64,000 bases of DNA from Pycnococcus provasolii (GCA_049487715.1 CP150570.1:124001-188000); one strand, 5' to 3'. Shown: positions 10,529-22,381, counted from the stretch's first letter. Notes: generated from the sequence alone by a model not told the origin. Numbers and translations: made by a program.

Positions 10529-11530
10529 ATGGCGATGATGTCGTCCTATTCCTATTCACATTCAAAAGTACACAAGTCGCGTGCTCGTGTTTCGCGTGTT
10601 TCGCGTGTTTCTACTCGTAGTGCACATGCTACCCGTGCGCAGCAGTACCCCAAAGAACGTGGGGATAACGTGACTCAGAAAGAAGAAGTGGCGATCTTCT
10701 GGGACGTCGATAACGTCTTCCCGCGCACGAGAGACGTCGCCGCAGTCGTCGACCGACTCGCTCACGCGGTCGGGGAGAGGTGCGGCGAGCACGTGCGCAG
10801 GAAGATCACCGTGCGGTGCTTCGGAAACGACGTCACATTCACAAAGCGAACACCTGGACTAAGTTATGGCGAGACGGAAGAGCACACCGACGACGACGGC
10901 GGCGGCGGCTCCGCAGTCAAGCCGCCACAACTGCGATGTCCCTTGTGCAACCGCGTATTTCCGTCAAGCGAGGTGGGAGAACGTAAGCTACGAAAACACT
11001 TCGACGAGGTGCACGCGAGGGACCACATCAAAAGGGAGCGGCGCGCCGCGGAAAACAAAGGAAAGGGGTCGAACAAGAGACGAGGCTTAAGCGACAAGGA
11101 TCGCAAGCTCTCTGCGCGCTTCCGCGAGGCGGAATGGCAGCTAAGAACCGAGGCGAAGACGAGGCGTCGTGCGGCGGCTGATGATACGGGTATCGCGAAC
11201 CTGGAGCAGCGGCTTGTCAGCGCGTCCGTCAATGTGCTTTGCACACGCCTAGCCAAGACAGCGCCTGGCCAAGACCAAGTGGCAGACAAGGCGCTCGCAA
11301 AGTCGGCGAAGAATCTGTGGAGAAGTTGCGTCTCGAGGGAGGAAGGCGTCTTTGTCGCGCTTGTGACGCACGACCGCGGACTCGCCGCGCCGCTCCTGGC
11401 GTACTTCGCCGAGCGCGGTGTGAGGACGTTACTCGTCGCGGACGCGAGTAGCGCCGCCTTTGATGAACTCGCCGCGTTGAGCTCCGAGCCGCCGCTCGAC
11501 TGGGCTACCATCGACGACCCGGCGGCTTGA
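10529..11530 (+). CDS. NYN-domain protein with inserted C2H2 zinc finger
   Basis: This is a 333-aa protein. EVAIFWDVDNVFPRT (about residue 53) is the first acidic motif of a NYN/PIN-like nuclease fold; VALVTHDRGLAAPLLAYFAERGVRTLLVAD near the C-terminus is its last part. Between them sits CPLCNRVFPSSEVGERKLRKHFDEVH-type zinc finger with C-x2-C and H-x4-H spacing, followed by a basic helix. This split arrangement is known in plant NYN plus C2H2 proteins of unknown function. RNA cleavage or binding is a reasonable inference. The Ser/Arg-rich N-terminus could be an organelle presequence. The start at 10529 is the first ATG of the frame; other Mets follow within 12 nt. Confidence 0.72.
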   Translation: MAMMSSYSYSHSKVHKSRARVSRVSRVSTRSAHATRAQQYPKERGDNVTQKEEVAIFWDVDNVFPRTRDVAAVVDRLAHAVGERCGEHVRRKITVRCFGNDVTFTKRTPGLSYGETEEHTDDDGGGGSAVKPPQLRCPLCNRVFPSSEVGERKLRKHFDEVHARDHIKRERRAAENKGKGSNKRRGLSDKDRKLSARFREAEWQLRTEAKTRRRAAADDTGIANLEQRLVSASVNVLCTRLAKTAPGQDQVADKALAKSAKNLWRSCVSREEGVFVALVTHDRGLAAPLLAYFAERGVRTLLVADASSAAFDELAALSSEPPLDWATIDDPAA

Positions 11531-11629
11531 AGTTGTTGCAGTCGACGTGGACGTTTGCGGGTTCGTTTTATTGCCACAGATATCCCGTGTAAGAATAATA
11601 CATATCACTTCTTGTAGTTACTAAGAACG

Positions 11630-12661
11630 TCAGCGGTAATTTGCATGCTGCATGAAGCTCGGTGCCGCGACGACGTGTCGAAACGGCACGGTCCTCTTGG
11701 GGATCTCCGTCGAACCTTCCTCCGTGTCGTCGTCGAATTCCAGCTGGTACTCGCCATACGCCCCTCCCTTGGTTTTGCGTGCAGCCGCCACCACCGTCGC
11801 ACGGTAAAACACCGTCGTTCCAGGGTAAACAGCGAGAACAAGGCTTCCGGGCTGGTGGTTCGGGTACCCCGCCTTGACTTCGTTCGACCGAGGCAAGGAA
11901 ACTGCGGCGTCACGTTTGACGAGGTACGTGCTGTGCTCGTCACCCGCCTGCAACGCCTCGTCGTCCACCACCTCGAGCGAGGTGCCCCCGTCCGGCATCT
12001 GGTGTATCCGTTGAATGCGCGCGAGAATCCACTGCACCGAGTGGTCGCGTGGGTCGCGCACGTGCGCAGCCACGTGGTGCCCAACCTCCGCGACGTCCGC
12101 GGGCGCGGCGCGCGCTCGCTTCGAAGGTCGTGGTTGTTCTGCCGCCGCGTGTCCGCCCGCAGCCGCGTGTTCTGCGCCCCGAGAGCGCTTTCCCGTAGGC
12201 ACACCACCCCCACCGCGCGCCGGCGCTTTCGTCTCCACGACCGGGGCTGGCTGAGGCGGTGGCACCTCTGCTGGTATGCCCGCTCGTTTGCGGTATTCCG
12301 CCACCTCGTGGTCGTGACGTTGTAGTTCAGCATCCAAGCGAAGCGCGTTTTCGTCGACGAGGTCGAGGCATCGCTGCGCGAGTTGTCCCTTTTCGGTCGA
12401 CAGTTGCACGAGGTCGAGGTGCATTTTCTCAAGCTCCGCGCGTGCTTCCGCAATTTCCTTCGCCTGAGGCGAGTTGGGTTTGGCGGGCGGCGTGGCGACG
12501 AGTTCGTTCGTTTTCTGCTCGATCACGGCGTCGAGTCTCTGCGCCTTTTCGTCGAGGTCGCGCACGGTTGCGAGGACCCGCTGGATTTCGAGCGGGAGCG
12601 TCTGCGTGCTGTCCACGAACGCCTCCAGGAGCGCGGGGCTGAACGCGGGCAGAGACGCCAT
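11630..12661 (-). CDS. ING N-terminal domain fused to SGF29 tandem Tudor
   Basis: This is a 343-aa protein. Residues about 8-120 (LLEAFVDSTQTLPLEIQRVLATVRDLDEK...) match the ING N-terminal helical domain. A Pro/Ala/Gly linker with KRSRGAEH and RPSKRARA nuclear signals follows. Residues about 190-340 match the SGF29 tandem Tudor region (QWILARI, LEVVDDEA, GSLVLAVYPGTTVFYRATVV, YQLEFDDD, FRHVVAAP), which reads H3K4 methylation in SAGA-type acetyltransferase complexes. No PHD finger is present, so the Tudor pair seems to replace it. CTCATTCACTC just upstream of the ATG resembles the initiator motif. Confidence 0.82.
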   Translation of the reverse strand: MASLPAFSPALLEAFVDSTQTLPLEIQRVLATVRDLDEKAQRLDAVIEQKTNELVATPPAKPNSPQAKEIAEARAELEKMHLDLVQLSTEKGQLAQRCLDLVDENALRLDAELQRHDHEVAEYRKRAGIPAEVPPPQPAPVVETKAPARGGGGVPTGKRSRGAEHAAAGGHAAAEQPRPSKRARAAPADVAEVGHHVAAHVRDPRDHSVQWILARIQRIHQMPDGGTSLEVVDDEALQAGDEHSTYLVKRDAAVSLPRSNEVKAGYPNHQPGSLVLAVYPGTTVFYRATVVAAARKTKGGAYGEYQLEFDDDTEEGSTEIPKRTVPFRHVVAAPSFMQHANYR

Positions 12662-13003
12662 GGTATTGTATTTTTAGAAGGAGAGTGAATGAGAAGCCCT
12701 CGGGGGGAGAAAAGGGGGACGACCAAACTTCCCCGATGGAATGGGGATCCATCGTAATGTGAGTACATCGGCACGGATTCCTCGAAGCGAGCGGAAGCGA
12801 AGGCTCCCCAAACCAAACCCCACCTGCGCAAAAACAATTGAGTTTCAATTCGACGCGCGCGTCCCCGCTGCTCCTCCCCCGGTCCCCCCCCCCCCCGGCC
12901 CCTTGGCTCAAACCCCCTCAGGTTGGCTTCTGACAGCTCTCCTCCTTGAAGTTTGAAGTTTGAACACTTCATTCTCCAAGACAGAAAAAAACAACACACA
13001 GTC
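12662..13003. promoter_or_regulatory. Divergent region ING-SGF29 / H1 copy 2
   Basis: No gene is seen. It holds GGGGATCC near 12745, a C-rich run around 12880-12900, and TTCATTCTCC about 35 nt before the H1 ATG. Homology to unit A begins near 12968. Confidence 0.5.
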
Positions 13004-13780
13004 ATGCCGCCGAAGACCGCTGCCAAGCCTGCGCCCAGGTGAGTGCTCATGGAGTGGAGTGGGGTGGGATTGTATCGTGCACTTCTGCTCGTCTGCTTTC
13101 CGTGTTTCGGGTGTCATCTTGTTTTTTTCCGTTTGTCGTTTCGTTCCTTTCGAAGGTCTTTCCAAGGAGTTTGTGTTTTTTTTTTGGTTTTTTGATGTTT
13201 TTTTGATTTTGGGTTTCAGCGATTGACTTGCAAACAAATGTCTCACGATGCTATGCACGCACACGAATCAGCCACCCGCCGTACGTCGAGATGATCAAGG
13301 CGGCGATCTCCTCCCTCAAGGAGCGCACCGGATCGTCCGTACAGGCCATCACCAAGTACGTTGAGGCGAACTACAAGCTCCCCGACAACTTCAAGAAGGT
13401 GCTGTCGAACCAGCTCAAGAAGCTCGCCGCTGAGGGCAAGCTCGTGAAGGTGAAGGCGTCCTACAAGCTCGGAGACGCGCTCAAGAAGGCGCCGAAGAAG
13501 CCGAAGGCGAAGGTACGTAGTGGCACATCTGTGTGTTTTTTTGTCTGCGGCAAAGACACAACAAAAAAAGGACGTCGTGCTGACGACTGACGGTGACTTC
13601 TATCTCTCCACACACAACCTGTCAAACACTACGCAGAAGGCGAAGGCTGCGAAGAAGCCCGCGGCGAAGAAGCCGAAGAAGGCTGCAAAGAAGCCCGCTG
13701 CCAAGAAGCCGAAGAAGGCTGCCAAGAAGCCCGCGGCCAAGAAGCCGAAGGCGAAGAAGCCCAAGGCGGCGAAGAAGTAA
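13004..13780 (+). CDS. Histone H1, copy 2, three exons
   Basis: The exons are 13004-13038, 13272-13512 and 13637-13780. The 139-aa protein is identical to copy 1, with the same intron positions and phases. The introns differ only by small indels. A 3' hairpin follows at 13869. It opens histone unit B. Confidence 0.93.
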
Positions 13781-13868
13781 GCGACGAACAACGCGCGCGT
13801 TTGTTTCGTTCCCTTCTCTGTTCTTCTCTGAACATACATAAAAAACACAACAAAAAAAACCACAAACT

Positions 13869-13885
13869 GGTGTTATTTTAACACC
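13869..13885 (+). terminator. Histone mRNA 3' stem-loop of H1 copy 2
   Basis: This is the same 17-nt hairpin and CU-rich follower as after H1 copy 1, 88 nt from the stop. Confidence 0.88.
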
Positions 13886-14383
13886 ACCTACTCAGTCCAA
13901 CTATCTTCTTCTTCTTGAGTAGCAGGCAGAGACGCGTGTTTGAATTTTTAGCTTGAAGAGACAGTCTGCGCCACGTCGAGATAACCGCGCGAATACCCAC
14001 AAACTCAACGAACACACGGGTGACAGTCTCAAACGACGTATCGTGGTGGTTTACACAGTTGATAGACTACATATTACGTGTGAGACACTACGCAGCACGC
14101 GTGCGTGAGTTTGCAACTCGTACGTGCATATCCGTATTTGAGTAAGAGCACAGTGTTCTTTTTTACACGGCAGTACAACGGCGCGCCACCAACAACCTCG
14201 CAAGTCCACACACACACATATCACACCGTCTCGTTGTTCAACTGTTCAACAACACAATAATATCCTCTCCCCACCCAACCAGGCCACCAGTTCCATGCTC
14301 CACAATGTCACAGACACTCCACACCAAAACAAAGCAAAACCGAAACCAAAAATAAGAAGAGAGCTCTGGAGAGAGAAGTAGGT
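13886..14383. other. Intergenic H1 / H4, unit B, no gene
   Basis: This is a diverged copy of 1102-1601 with small indels and substitutions. No coding signal is seen. Confidence 0.6.
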
Positions 14384-14400
14384 GGTGTTAAAATAACACC
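14384..14400 (-). terminator. Histone mRNA 3' stem-loop of H4 copy 2
   Basis: This is the common hairpin on the minus strand, 74 nt from the H4 stop; a short insertion makes the spacing longer than in unit A. Confidence 0.88.
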
Positions 14401-14474
14401 AGTTTTGTTTTTGTTTGTTTTTTCTGGTCTTGTGATCTTCTTGTCGGTCTTCTCGAGCTGCTAGGCGAAAGCGC

Positions 14475-15111
<637 letters not shown>

Positions 15112-15507
15112 ATGTCTGGACGTGGAAAGGGCAAGACCGCAAAGAAGGCTGTGACGAAGTCCGCGAAGGCGGGACTTCAGTTCCCGGTGGGCCGTGTCGC
15201 CCGCTACTTGCGCGTGGGCAAGTACGCGACGCGCATCGGCGCCGGCGCCCCGGTGTACCTCGCCGCGGTGATGGAGTACCTCGCCGCTGAGGTGCTCGAG
15301 CTCGCGGGCAACGCGTCGCGTGACAACAAGAAGACGCGCATTATCCCGCGCCACATCCAGCTTGCCGTGCGCAACGACGAGGAGCTGTCGAAGCTGCTCG
15401 CGAACACGACGATTGCTAACGGCGGAGTTCTTCCGAACATCCACTCGGTGCTCCTGCCCAAGAAGTCGAAGAAGGGCACGTCTGGCTCGGTGAGCCAGGA
15501 CTTCTAG
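15112..15507 (+). CDS. Histone H2A.X, copy 2
   Basis: The 131-aa protein is identical to copy 1 and ends in the SQDF motif. No 3' hairpin follows here either, so the hairpin-less state is a shared trait of both copies and not a chance loss in one. Confidence 0.95.
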   Translation: MSGRGKGKTAKKAVTKSAKAGLQFPVGRVARYLRVGKYATRIGAGAPVYLAAVMEYLAAEVLELAGNASRDNKKTRIIPRHIQLAVRNDEELSKLLANTTIANGGVLPNIHSVLLPKKSKKGTSGSVSQDF

Positions 15508-16857
<1,350 letters not shown>

Positions 16858-16924
16858 GCACCTTCGCTCAGTGTCACAACTGAAGTCAAGACTCGAAACA
16901 CATAAAAAGAAACCAAAAAAAACT

Positions 16925-16941
16925 GGTGTTATTTTAACACC
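16925..16941 (+). terminator. Histone mRNA 3' stem-loop of H3 copy 2
   Basis: This is the common 17-nt hairpin, 67 nt after the stop, with the same follower as H3 copy 1. Confidence 0.88.
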
Positions 16942-17421
16942 ACTCAACCTCTCCTTCAAACTCTCTTCTTCGTGCTTTGTCTTTTTGTACTTTTGTAATA
17001 AAATAAGGGTCTTGCGGGGTTGTGGTGAGAGCAGGAGGGAGGAGACTTTGTGTAAACTGTTAAGTGCTAACAAAGGAAGGCAACAGCAAGCTTTGCGCAG
17101 GCCTATAGGCTTTGAAATTTTGTCGTTTGCGTCTGCACTGCTTCACATCCGTGCGAGTGGCGGTGTGCAGTAGACGTCTCGCCATTACGCCATACAACCA
17201 CGAGGCACGAGCGCGTCGGTGGTTCGCCGCGTAAAACGTAAAAACCCTCGCCCCGTTTCCCCGGGGGTCTCCTCACAGGGGCATGTGAATGGTCCTAGAA
17301 GGGATCCCGGACTCGATGGCCTTTTCAGGTTTCACTCCCGGGGTTTCGGGTTTTTAGTTTTTACGCTTCCCGCCCGTCCTTCCCGCCGTCCCTCCCTCGT
17401 CGTCGTCGTCATGCTGCGCTG
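16942..17421. other. Intergenic H3 / TEDC1-like gene
   Basis: Homology with unit A fades near 17060. After that no gene is seen. GGGATCCC lies near 17303, and a GC-rich stretch leads into the start of the next gene. Confidence 0.5.
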
Positions 17422-18786
17422 ATGCCGGCAACAACAACCAAAGTAGGACAGAACGTGCGCGCGAGAACCAGGCAGCCACCAGCAGAGCAAGACTGCGTCG
17501 CGTTCGTATGTGCGTGCTTAAGGCAGCTTGGAGCAACGACCGCTTCGTCGCGCCTCCTTCAACGAGCGCACGGCGGTGATGCAGGATCTCGAACAGAGAT
17601 GCTTCGCTTATTGCACGATGTTCTCGTGTTACAAGGAGTTGGATGGCCGCGCGTCGAGCCAGACGCCTTGGACGTGTTCTGGAAGGAGCACTCACTTAAG
17701 CACGACGACGATGTTCGAAGCTTCGTTCAGCGCGAGCTGCGTCGCCAAGGATACGCTCGTGCTACCGCCCTGCGTGCTGACGCTAGCGTGAGTGAGCTGG
17801 TCGTGGCGCTTGGCTGGCTTGTATCGCACGGAGATGTCGTCGGGCGTGCGGTGCGTGCAGGCTGTGCGAGAGCATCGAAGGGTGCACTGTTACCTCCCTG
17901 GCCTGACAGTGCTCTGCGGGCGGACGCAACGTTCGAGGCTCTCGCCGCCGCGGTACGTGCGCGTGCCGCGGCCGAGGTTGGCACCTTATCGGCTGATGCG
18001 AGCGTTGATGCGGCTGCGCACCACTGCTTGCAGCTCGTCAGCCGTACACAGAGGGTAATATCGAGGCTCGGCGCCGCGGAGGCGGCACTCGCCGCGGCGT
18101 GCATTCGTGTGAAGCGGCTGCAGCAGGGCCGCGCGACGCTGTCGCTTTACGAGCTGCGGCTGTGCAGGGACAGCGTTGCGGCGGAGCGGCACATCGCTGC
18201 TCTGCGCGCGTCAACGCAGGCGATTCAGCTTGAGATGGCGGCTCCGAGACTTCGTGACGGTTTCTACTCTTGGCTGCTACGTGGGATAAGGTTTACCTCT
18301 GGTCCATCACCAGACGTGTGGCAAGGCATTGGTGATACAGCTCGCGACATCGCCTTCACGAACCTTTCCGCGGATGAGCTGATTATTCGGTGCGAGTCAA
18401 TTTCTGCTCGCATTGATGCTGCGCTCGCAGCGAGGCGAGACGAGGCAAGAGACCTCGTCAGCACGCCATCTCAACCTGGAGTCGCCGACGACGATCTAGG
18501 AGCAATGCCAATGCAGAGGGCACGCGCGGCGGTGCTTGGCGTGCTCGCAAGTTCCTCTGCTGGTCTCCATAGCCATCCATTCGATGCATCTGGTCATTGC
18601 GACGATCGTCGCCGGCGTCAGGATGGTGCTGACTACGTGCTTGATGGTGACGGCGACGGCGAAGCTGCGAAAGACGTCGCGATCGCGGCAGAGGACGCGG
18701 CGGAGACCGTAAGCGCCATGCTGGCACAAGAGCAGTTGGAATGGCGCGATCGTTTAGCGAGAGACGTCGGAAGGCTCTCAGCATAG
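17422..18786 (+). CDS. TEDC1-like tubulin epsilon/delta complex protein
   Basis: This 454-aa, largely helical protein matches the layout of TEDC1. An N-terminal block around residues 80-150 (DVFWKEH, VRSFVQRELRRQGY, VVALGWLVSHGDVVG) is followed by helices with LVSRTQRVISRLGAAEAALAAA and the FYSWLLRGI motif. TEDC1 and TEDC2 act with delta- and epsilon-tubulin to stabilise centriolar triplet microtubules, so this gene suggests a basal body. The assignment rests on my recall of motif order, not a search. The last 120 residues are Asp/Ala-rich and poorly conserved. No introns are needed. It occupies the place of the adenylate kinase gene in the duplicated histone unit. Confidence 0.55.
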   Translation: MPATTTKVGQNVRARTRQPPAEQDCVAFVCACLRQLGATTASSRLLQRAHGGDAGSRTEMLRLLHDVLVLQGVGWPRVEPDALDVFWKEHSLKHDDDVRSFVQRELRRQGYARATALRADASVSELVVALGWLVSHGDVVGRAVRAGCARASKGALLPPWPDSALRADATFEALAAAVRARAAAEVGTLSADASVDAAAHHCLQLVSRTQRVISRLGAAEAALAAACIRVKRLQQGRATLSLYELRLCRDSVAAERHIAALRASTQAIQLEMAAPRLRDGFYSWLLRGIRFTSGPSPDVWQGIGDTARDIAFTNLSADELIIRCESISARIDAALAARRDEARDLVSTPSQPGVADDDLGAMPMQRARAAVLGVLASSSAGLHSHPFDASGHCDDRRRRQDGADYVLDGDGDGEAAKDVAIAAEDAAETVSAMLAQEQLEWRDRLARDVGRLSA

Positions 18787-19803
18787 ATGACGTCATTGCG
18801 TATTGTATTGTACATTTCTTCTTCAAGTTCTTCGGTCTTGCTCTTTTTTTTTCTTCCTTCCGATTCATCTTGTGTGTTCTCTGACGAGTCGCCCGCCCGT
18901 GTCGATCGCATTTTTCTTTCCTAGAGAAGAGCTGCGAACCAAAAATGAAACGAACTTGCTCTAGCCGTTTTCATCCTACAGTAGTACTAAGTACTGCATT
19001 TAGTAGTATAGACACTTTACGTACAGTACGACGACTGATTCCTGCCTACATACATAGACTAACTTAAGGCCGGCCTGCGCACTGCAGTGCTCAGTTGTGG
19101 TGACAGGCTGGCGCCTGATCCTCAGGAGGGGAGATGAGAGGCGTGTCATCACGCACGCGCCCCCTCAGTCCTCACGACTTTCGACCGTGGAGTTGTGGAC
19201 TCCTCCTAGAGTCATACAGTAGTTCATACCATTGTGAGCGACGAAGGTGCAACCACTACGGTAGGTCGAGGTGGGGAGGGGACCGAGGGGTTCGAAGAGG
19301 AAAAGACGGATCGAAAGTAAAAAGTTGTCGGTTTCGAAGTTCCGATCCTCCTACTGGGAGTGGGAGTGGGAGTGACACGCACGCACAGGCGCACACGCAC
19401 GCACGCACGCGCACGCCCGTCCCGAGGTCAGAGGTGAAAACGAGAGACGTAGAGGGTGATCGGGTGATCGTGTTGTCGGGATCCCTTAAGGGGCAGGCTT
19501 GCTCGCTCGAAATCGACTCGATCGATCGATGGGATCGATTGCGACTCCCTCTCCCCTATGGCCCTATGTACCGGGTTGTGAGTAGGTGTTCCCCCGATGG
19601 GAAAACGACAGCTCAGATTCCCACTGTAGTCTCCCACTGTAGTTGTTTGTTTTCTTATTGGGGACTCTTTATTGTCGATACATATTGTATTGTCGATACG
19701 TGCGTGCGTGTGCCTTGCTTGTTGTTTTCCATTCTCTCCTTTGCATTCTTTTCATTCTCACTCTCAGCTCTTTAAGTAAGCTCGTAAGTCTCGCTCGTAA
19801 AGT
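18787..19803. other. Long intergenic region before the third H1 gene
   Basis: No gene is supported. It contains a GGGAGT triplet repeat followed by an (ACGC)n-type microsatellite (about 19362-19415), GATC-rich DNA near 19515 including GGGATCCC at 19479, and the duplicated phrase CCACTGTAGT near 19620-19640. TTCATTCTCAC near 19750 may be the initiator of the H1 gene. Confidence 0.5.
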
Positions 19804-20667
19804 ATGCCGCCGAAAGCTCCTGCGAAGTACGTTCATATTGTGTTGTGTGTGTTGTGTTTTGCTCTTTGTGTTGTGTTTTTTGTTTTTCATTGTTTTTCAT
19901 GGCGTCTGTTGTTATTGTTGGTTTCCGTCTTTTCGTTGCATTTGTTGGAAAAAACACACATCTTGGTGGAATACTTTGTACTTACAAGAAGAATCCTTTG
20001 CATTAATACACACACTTTGACACAAAATCTGACGCGCACACGCATCATCATATCTCTCTCTATATATATAATTATCAACGACAGCCACCCCAGCTATGGC
20101 GACATGATCAAGGCTGCTATCAGCACACTCAAGGAACGCAGCGGCACGTCGCTGCCTGCGCTGAAGAAGTACATTGAGGGAAACTTCAACGTGCCTGACA
20201 ACTACAACGTCGTGCTCAAGCGCGTCTTGAAGTCAATGGTCTCCAGCGGCAAGCTCGTCAAGGTATGACAACATCTCACGGAAGCCCTCTTCTGTACACA
20301 TGGTTTCGTTGAGGAGTTTTTATTTCTGTGTCTCACAATCACCAACCAAACCAACAACAAATACAGGTCAAGGCTTCCTTCAAGCTCGGAGAGGCGCTCA
20401 AGAAGGCGCCGAAGGCGAAGAAGCCGAAGGCGGTGCGTACTTATCTTCAAACATGGCTGCTGAGACGTTGCCACAAATAAACACAAAAACAGAAATGCTC
20501 ACAACCAGAAATACCCACGACAATCTAACAACTGATAGAAGAAGCCCGCGGCGAAGAAGCCGAAGAAGGCTGCGAAGAAGCCCGCTGCCAAGAAGCCGAA
20601 GGCACCGAAGAAGCCCGCGGCGAAGAAGCCGAAGGCGAAGAAGCCGAAGGCACCGAAGAAGAAGTAA
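19804..20667 (+). CDS. Divergent histone H1 variant, four exons
   Basis: The exons are 19804-19826, 20085-20262, 20367-20432 and 20539-20667, giving 131 aa. Exon 1 codes MPPKAPA; exon 2 holds the winged-helix domain (HPSYGDMIKAAISTLKERSGTS...KLVK). The first two introns sit near those of the cluster H1 genes, but one extra intron splits the VKVKAS region and another lies in the tail. The globular domain differs at many sites (NFNVPDNYNVVLKRVLKSM). The tail is [17 protein letters not shown] repeats. No 3' hairpin lies within the 500 bases downstream apart from the one belonging to the opposing H2B gene, so this is probably a polyadenylated, replication-independent linker histone (inference). 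Confidence 0.85.
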
Positions 20668-20840
20668 GGAGATAAACGAAACGACGGGATAGGATAATAG
20701 GGATAAGCGACTGCGCGCAGGTTTTTTTGAAAAACGTAGAGAGGTTGTGTGTTGAGTGTGGATGTTTGAAGATGTACGAGTAAGGAAGGCACACCTTTTT
20801 CTAGCGAATATATACACTTATACTTCTATCACACACACGA

Positions 20841-20986
20841 AGTACTACGGAGAGCAAGGCGCGCTGACGTAGTTCGATATCACGCACGGAATACCGGAGA
20901 CAACGCTGCCTCTCATGTCCACCATCAGCGAGGCGCTTGGTGCGGCGTCACAGCGTGTGCTCGCTGGTGCGACAAGCCGACTTTGA
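20841..20986 (+). pseudogene. Adenylate kinase 3'-end fragment
   Basis: These bases match the last 49 codons of the adenylate kinase gene (5162-5307), from EYYGERG to the stop. A CAG codon (Gln) has become TAG, and other substitutions are present. No upstream part of the gene is found. It is a relic of the duplication that created unit B. Confidence 0.9.
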
Positions 20987-21202
20987 GTATGGTTTTGTGT
21001 TCGTAAAGAGAGTCATGTATCCTTCTGCTGTACACACGTAAGTACCGCCGGCTGTAGCAAGTCGCAACGCGCTCTGCTGCCGTCACCTTCTCACCAGCCA
21101 GCCAAACCCACCACGTTGCAACGCAACAGCTCTTTATCAATTCAAATATTTTAAACGTAGAAAGCAAAAGAGAGAGAGAGAGCTCTGGAGAGAGAAGTAG
21201 GT
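20987..21202. other. Intergenic psi-adenylate kinase / H2B, no gene
   Basis: This is a diverged copy of 5308-5554. No coding signal is seen. Confidence 0.55.
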
Positions 21203-21219
21203 GGTGTTAAAATAACACC
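21203..21219 (-). terminator. Histone mRNA 3' stem-loop of H2B (21322)
   Basis: This is the common 17-nt hairpin on the minus strand, 102 nt beyond the H2B stop. Confidence 0.87.
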
Positions 21220-21321
21220 AGTTTTGGTTTTTGTTTTTTTTTGTTCTTTTCGAGGACTTCACAGCCGAAGCTGTCAGTCAAGCTCACCCGTCAGCTCCAC
21301 TCCTTTGGCAGGAGTGCGAAC

Positions 21322-21690
21322 TTACGAGCTCGTGAACTTCGTCACAGCCTTCGTGCCCTCAGACACGGCGTGCTTCGCGAGCTCGCCAGGCAGAATCAGG
21401 CGCACGGACGTCTGGATCTCGCGCGACGTGATCGTAGGCTTCTTGTTGTAGCGCGCAAGCTTCGCAGCCTCGCCGGCAATCTTGTCGAAGATGTCGTTGA
21501 TGAACGAGTTCATGATGGACATAGCCTTGGACGAGATGCCCGTGTCGGGGTGAACCTGCTTCAGCACCTTGTAGATGTAGATCTTGTACGTCTCCACCTT
21601 CGCCTTGCGCTTCACCTTTCCATCCTTGCCGACGGTCTTCTTCGCCGTGGTCTTCTTCGCGGGCTTCTTATCGGCCTTTTTCGGGGGCAT
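21322..21690 (-). CDS. Histone H2B, hairpin gene, unit B
   Basis: This 122-aa H2B is identical to the other three. It carries a 3' hairpin and is head to head with canonical H2A. Confidence 0.96.
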   Translation of the reverse strand: MPPKKADKKPAKKTTAKKTVGKDGKVKRKAKVETYKIYIYKVLKQVHPDTGISSKAMSIMNSFINDIFDKIAGEAAKLARYNKKPTITSREIQTSVRLILPGELAKHAVSEGTKAVTKFTSS

Positions 21691-21921
21691 GTTGTCTGTT
21701 GTTGAGAATGGCGAGCTCGGCGGGCGGGAAGGAGCAGCCCCCCTCCGGGGCGCGCCCGGCGCGCGGGGCGCGATCCGGGGCGCGATCCGAACTCGCGAGT
21801 TGTGTTTTTTTTCAAATCCCTCTCGCCCCTCGGATCGCGCCCCGGATCGCGCCCCGGCCCGCCCCCCTCCTGGGTGCCTCTTCCCCGCTTCCCCGCCTGT
21901 CATTCTCAACAACAAACTACC
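21691..21921. promoter_or_regulatory. Divergent promoter H2B / H2A, unit B
   Basis: This is nearly identical to 6041-6273, with several CGGATCGCGCC elements and CATTCTCAAC before each start. Confidence 0.6.
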
Positions 21922-22293
21922 ATGTCTGGACGTGGAAAGGGCAAGACCGCAAAGAAGGCTGTGACGAAGTCCGCGAAGGCGGGACTTCAGTTCCCGGTGG
22001 GCCGTGTCGCCCGCTACTTGCGCGTGGGCAAGTACGCGACGCGCATCGGCGCCGGCGCCCCGGTGTACCTCGCCGCGGTGATGGAGTACCTCGCCGCTGA
22101 GGTGCTCGAGCTCGCGGGCAACGCGTCGCGTGACAACAAGAAGACGCGCATCATCCCGCGCCACATCCAGCTCGCCGTGCGCAACGACGAGGAGCTGTCG
22201 AAGCTGCTCGCGAACACGACGATCGCCGCTGGCGGAGTTCTGCCGAACATCCACTCGGTGCTCCTGCCCAAGAAGTCGAAGAAGTCCGAGTAA
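21922..22293 (+). CDS. Histone H2A (canonical), unit B
   Basis: The 123-aa protein is identical to the gene at 6274, ending KKSKKSE. A 3' hairpin follows at 22365. Confidence 0.96.
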   Translation: MSGRGKGKTAKKAVTKSAKAGLQFPVGRVARYLRVGKYATRIGAGAPVYLAAVMEYLAAEVLELAGNASRDNKKTRIIPRHIQLAVRNDEELSKLLANTTIAAGGVLPNIHSVLLPKKSKKSE

Positions 22294-22364
22294 GCATTTT
22301 GTGCTTAACCTTCGGTTCGAGACAACACAAGACCAGAAAATCAAATAAAAACAAAAACAAAACT

Positions 22365-22381
22365 GGTGTTATTTTAACACC
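22365..22381 (+). terminator. Histone mRNA 3' stem-loop of H2A, unit B
   Basis: This is the common 17-nt hairpin, 71 nt after the stop, followed by ACCTACTTCTCTCTCCAGAG. Confidence 0.88.

Noticed and set aside
21322-22344. A 340-aa minus-strand frame joining antisense H2A to H2B
   Set aside because: The first two thirds are antisense of the H2A gene and the shared promoter; only the last 122 codons are the real H2B.
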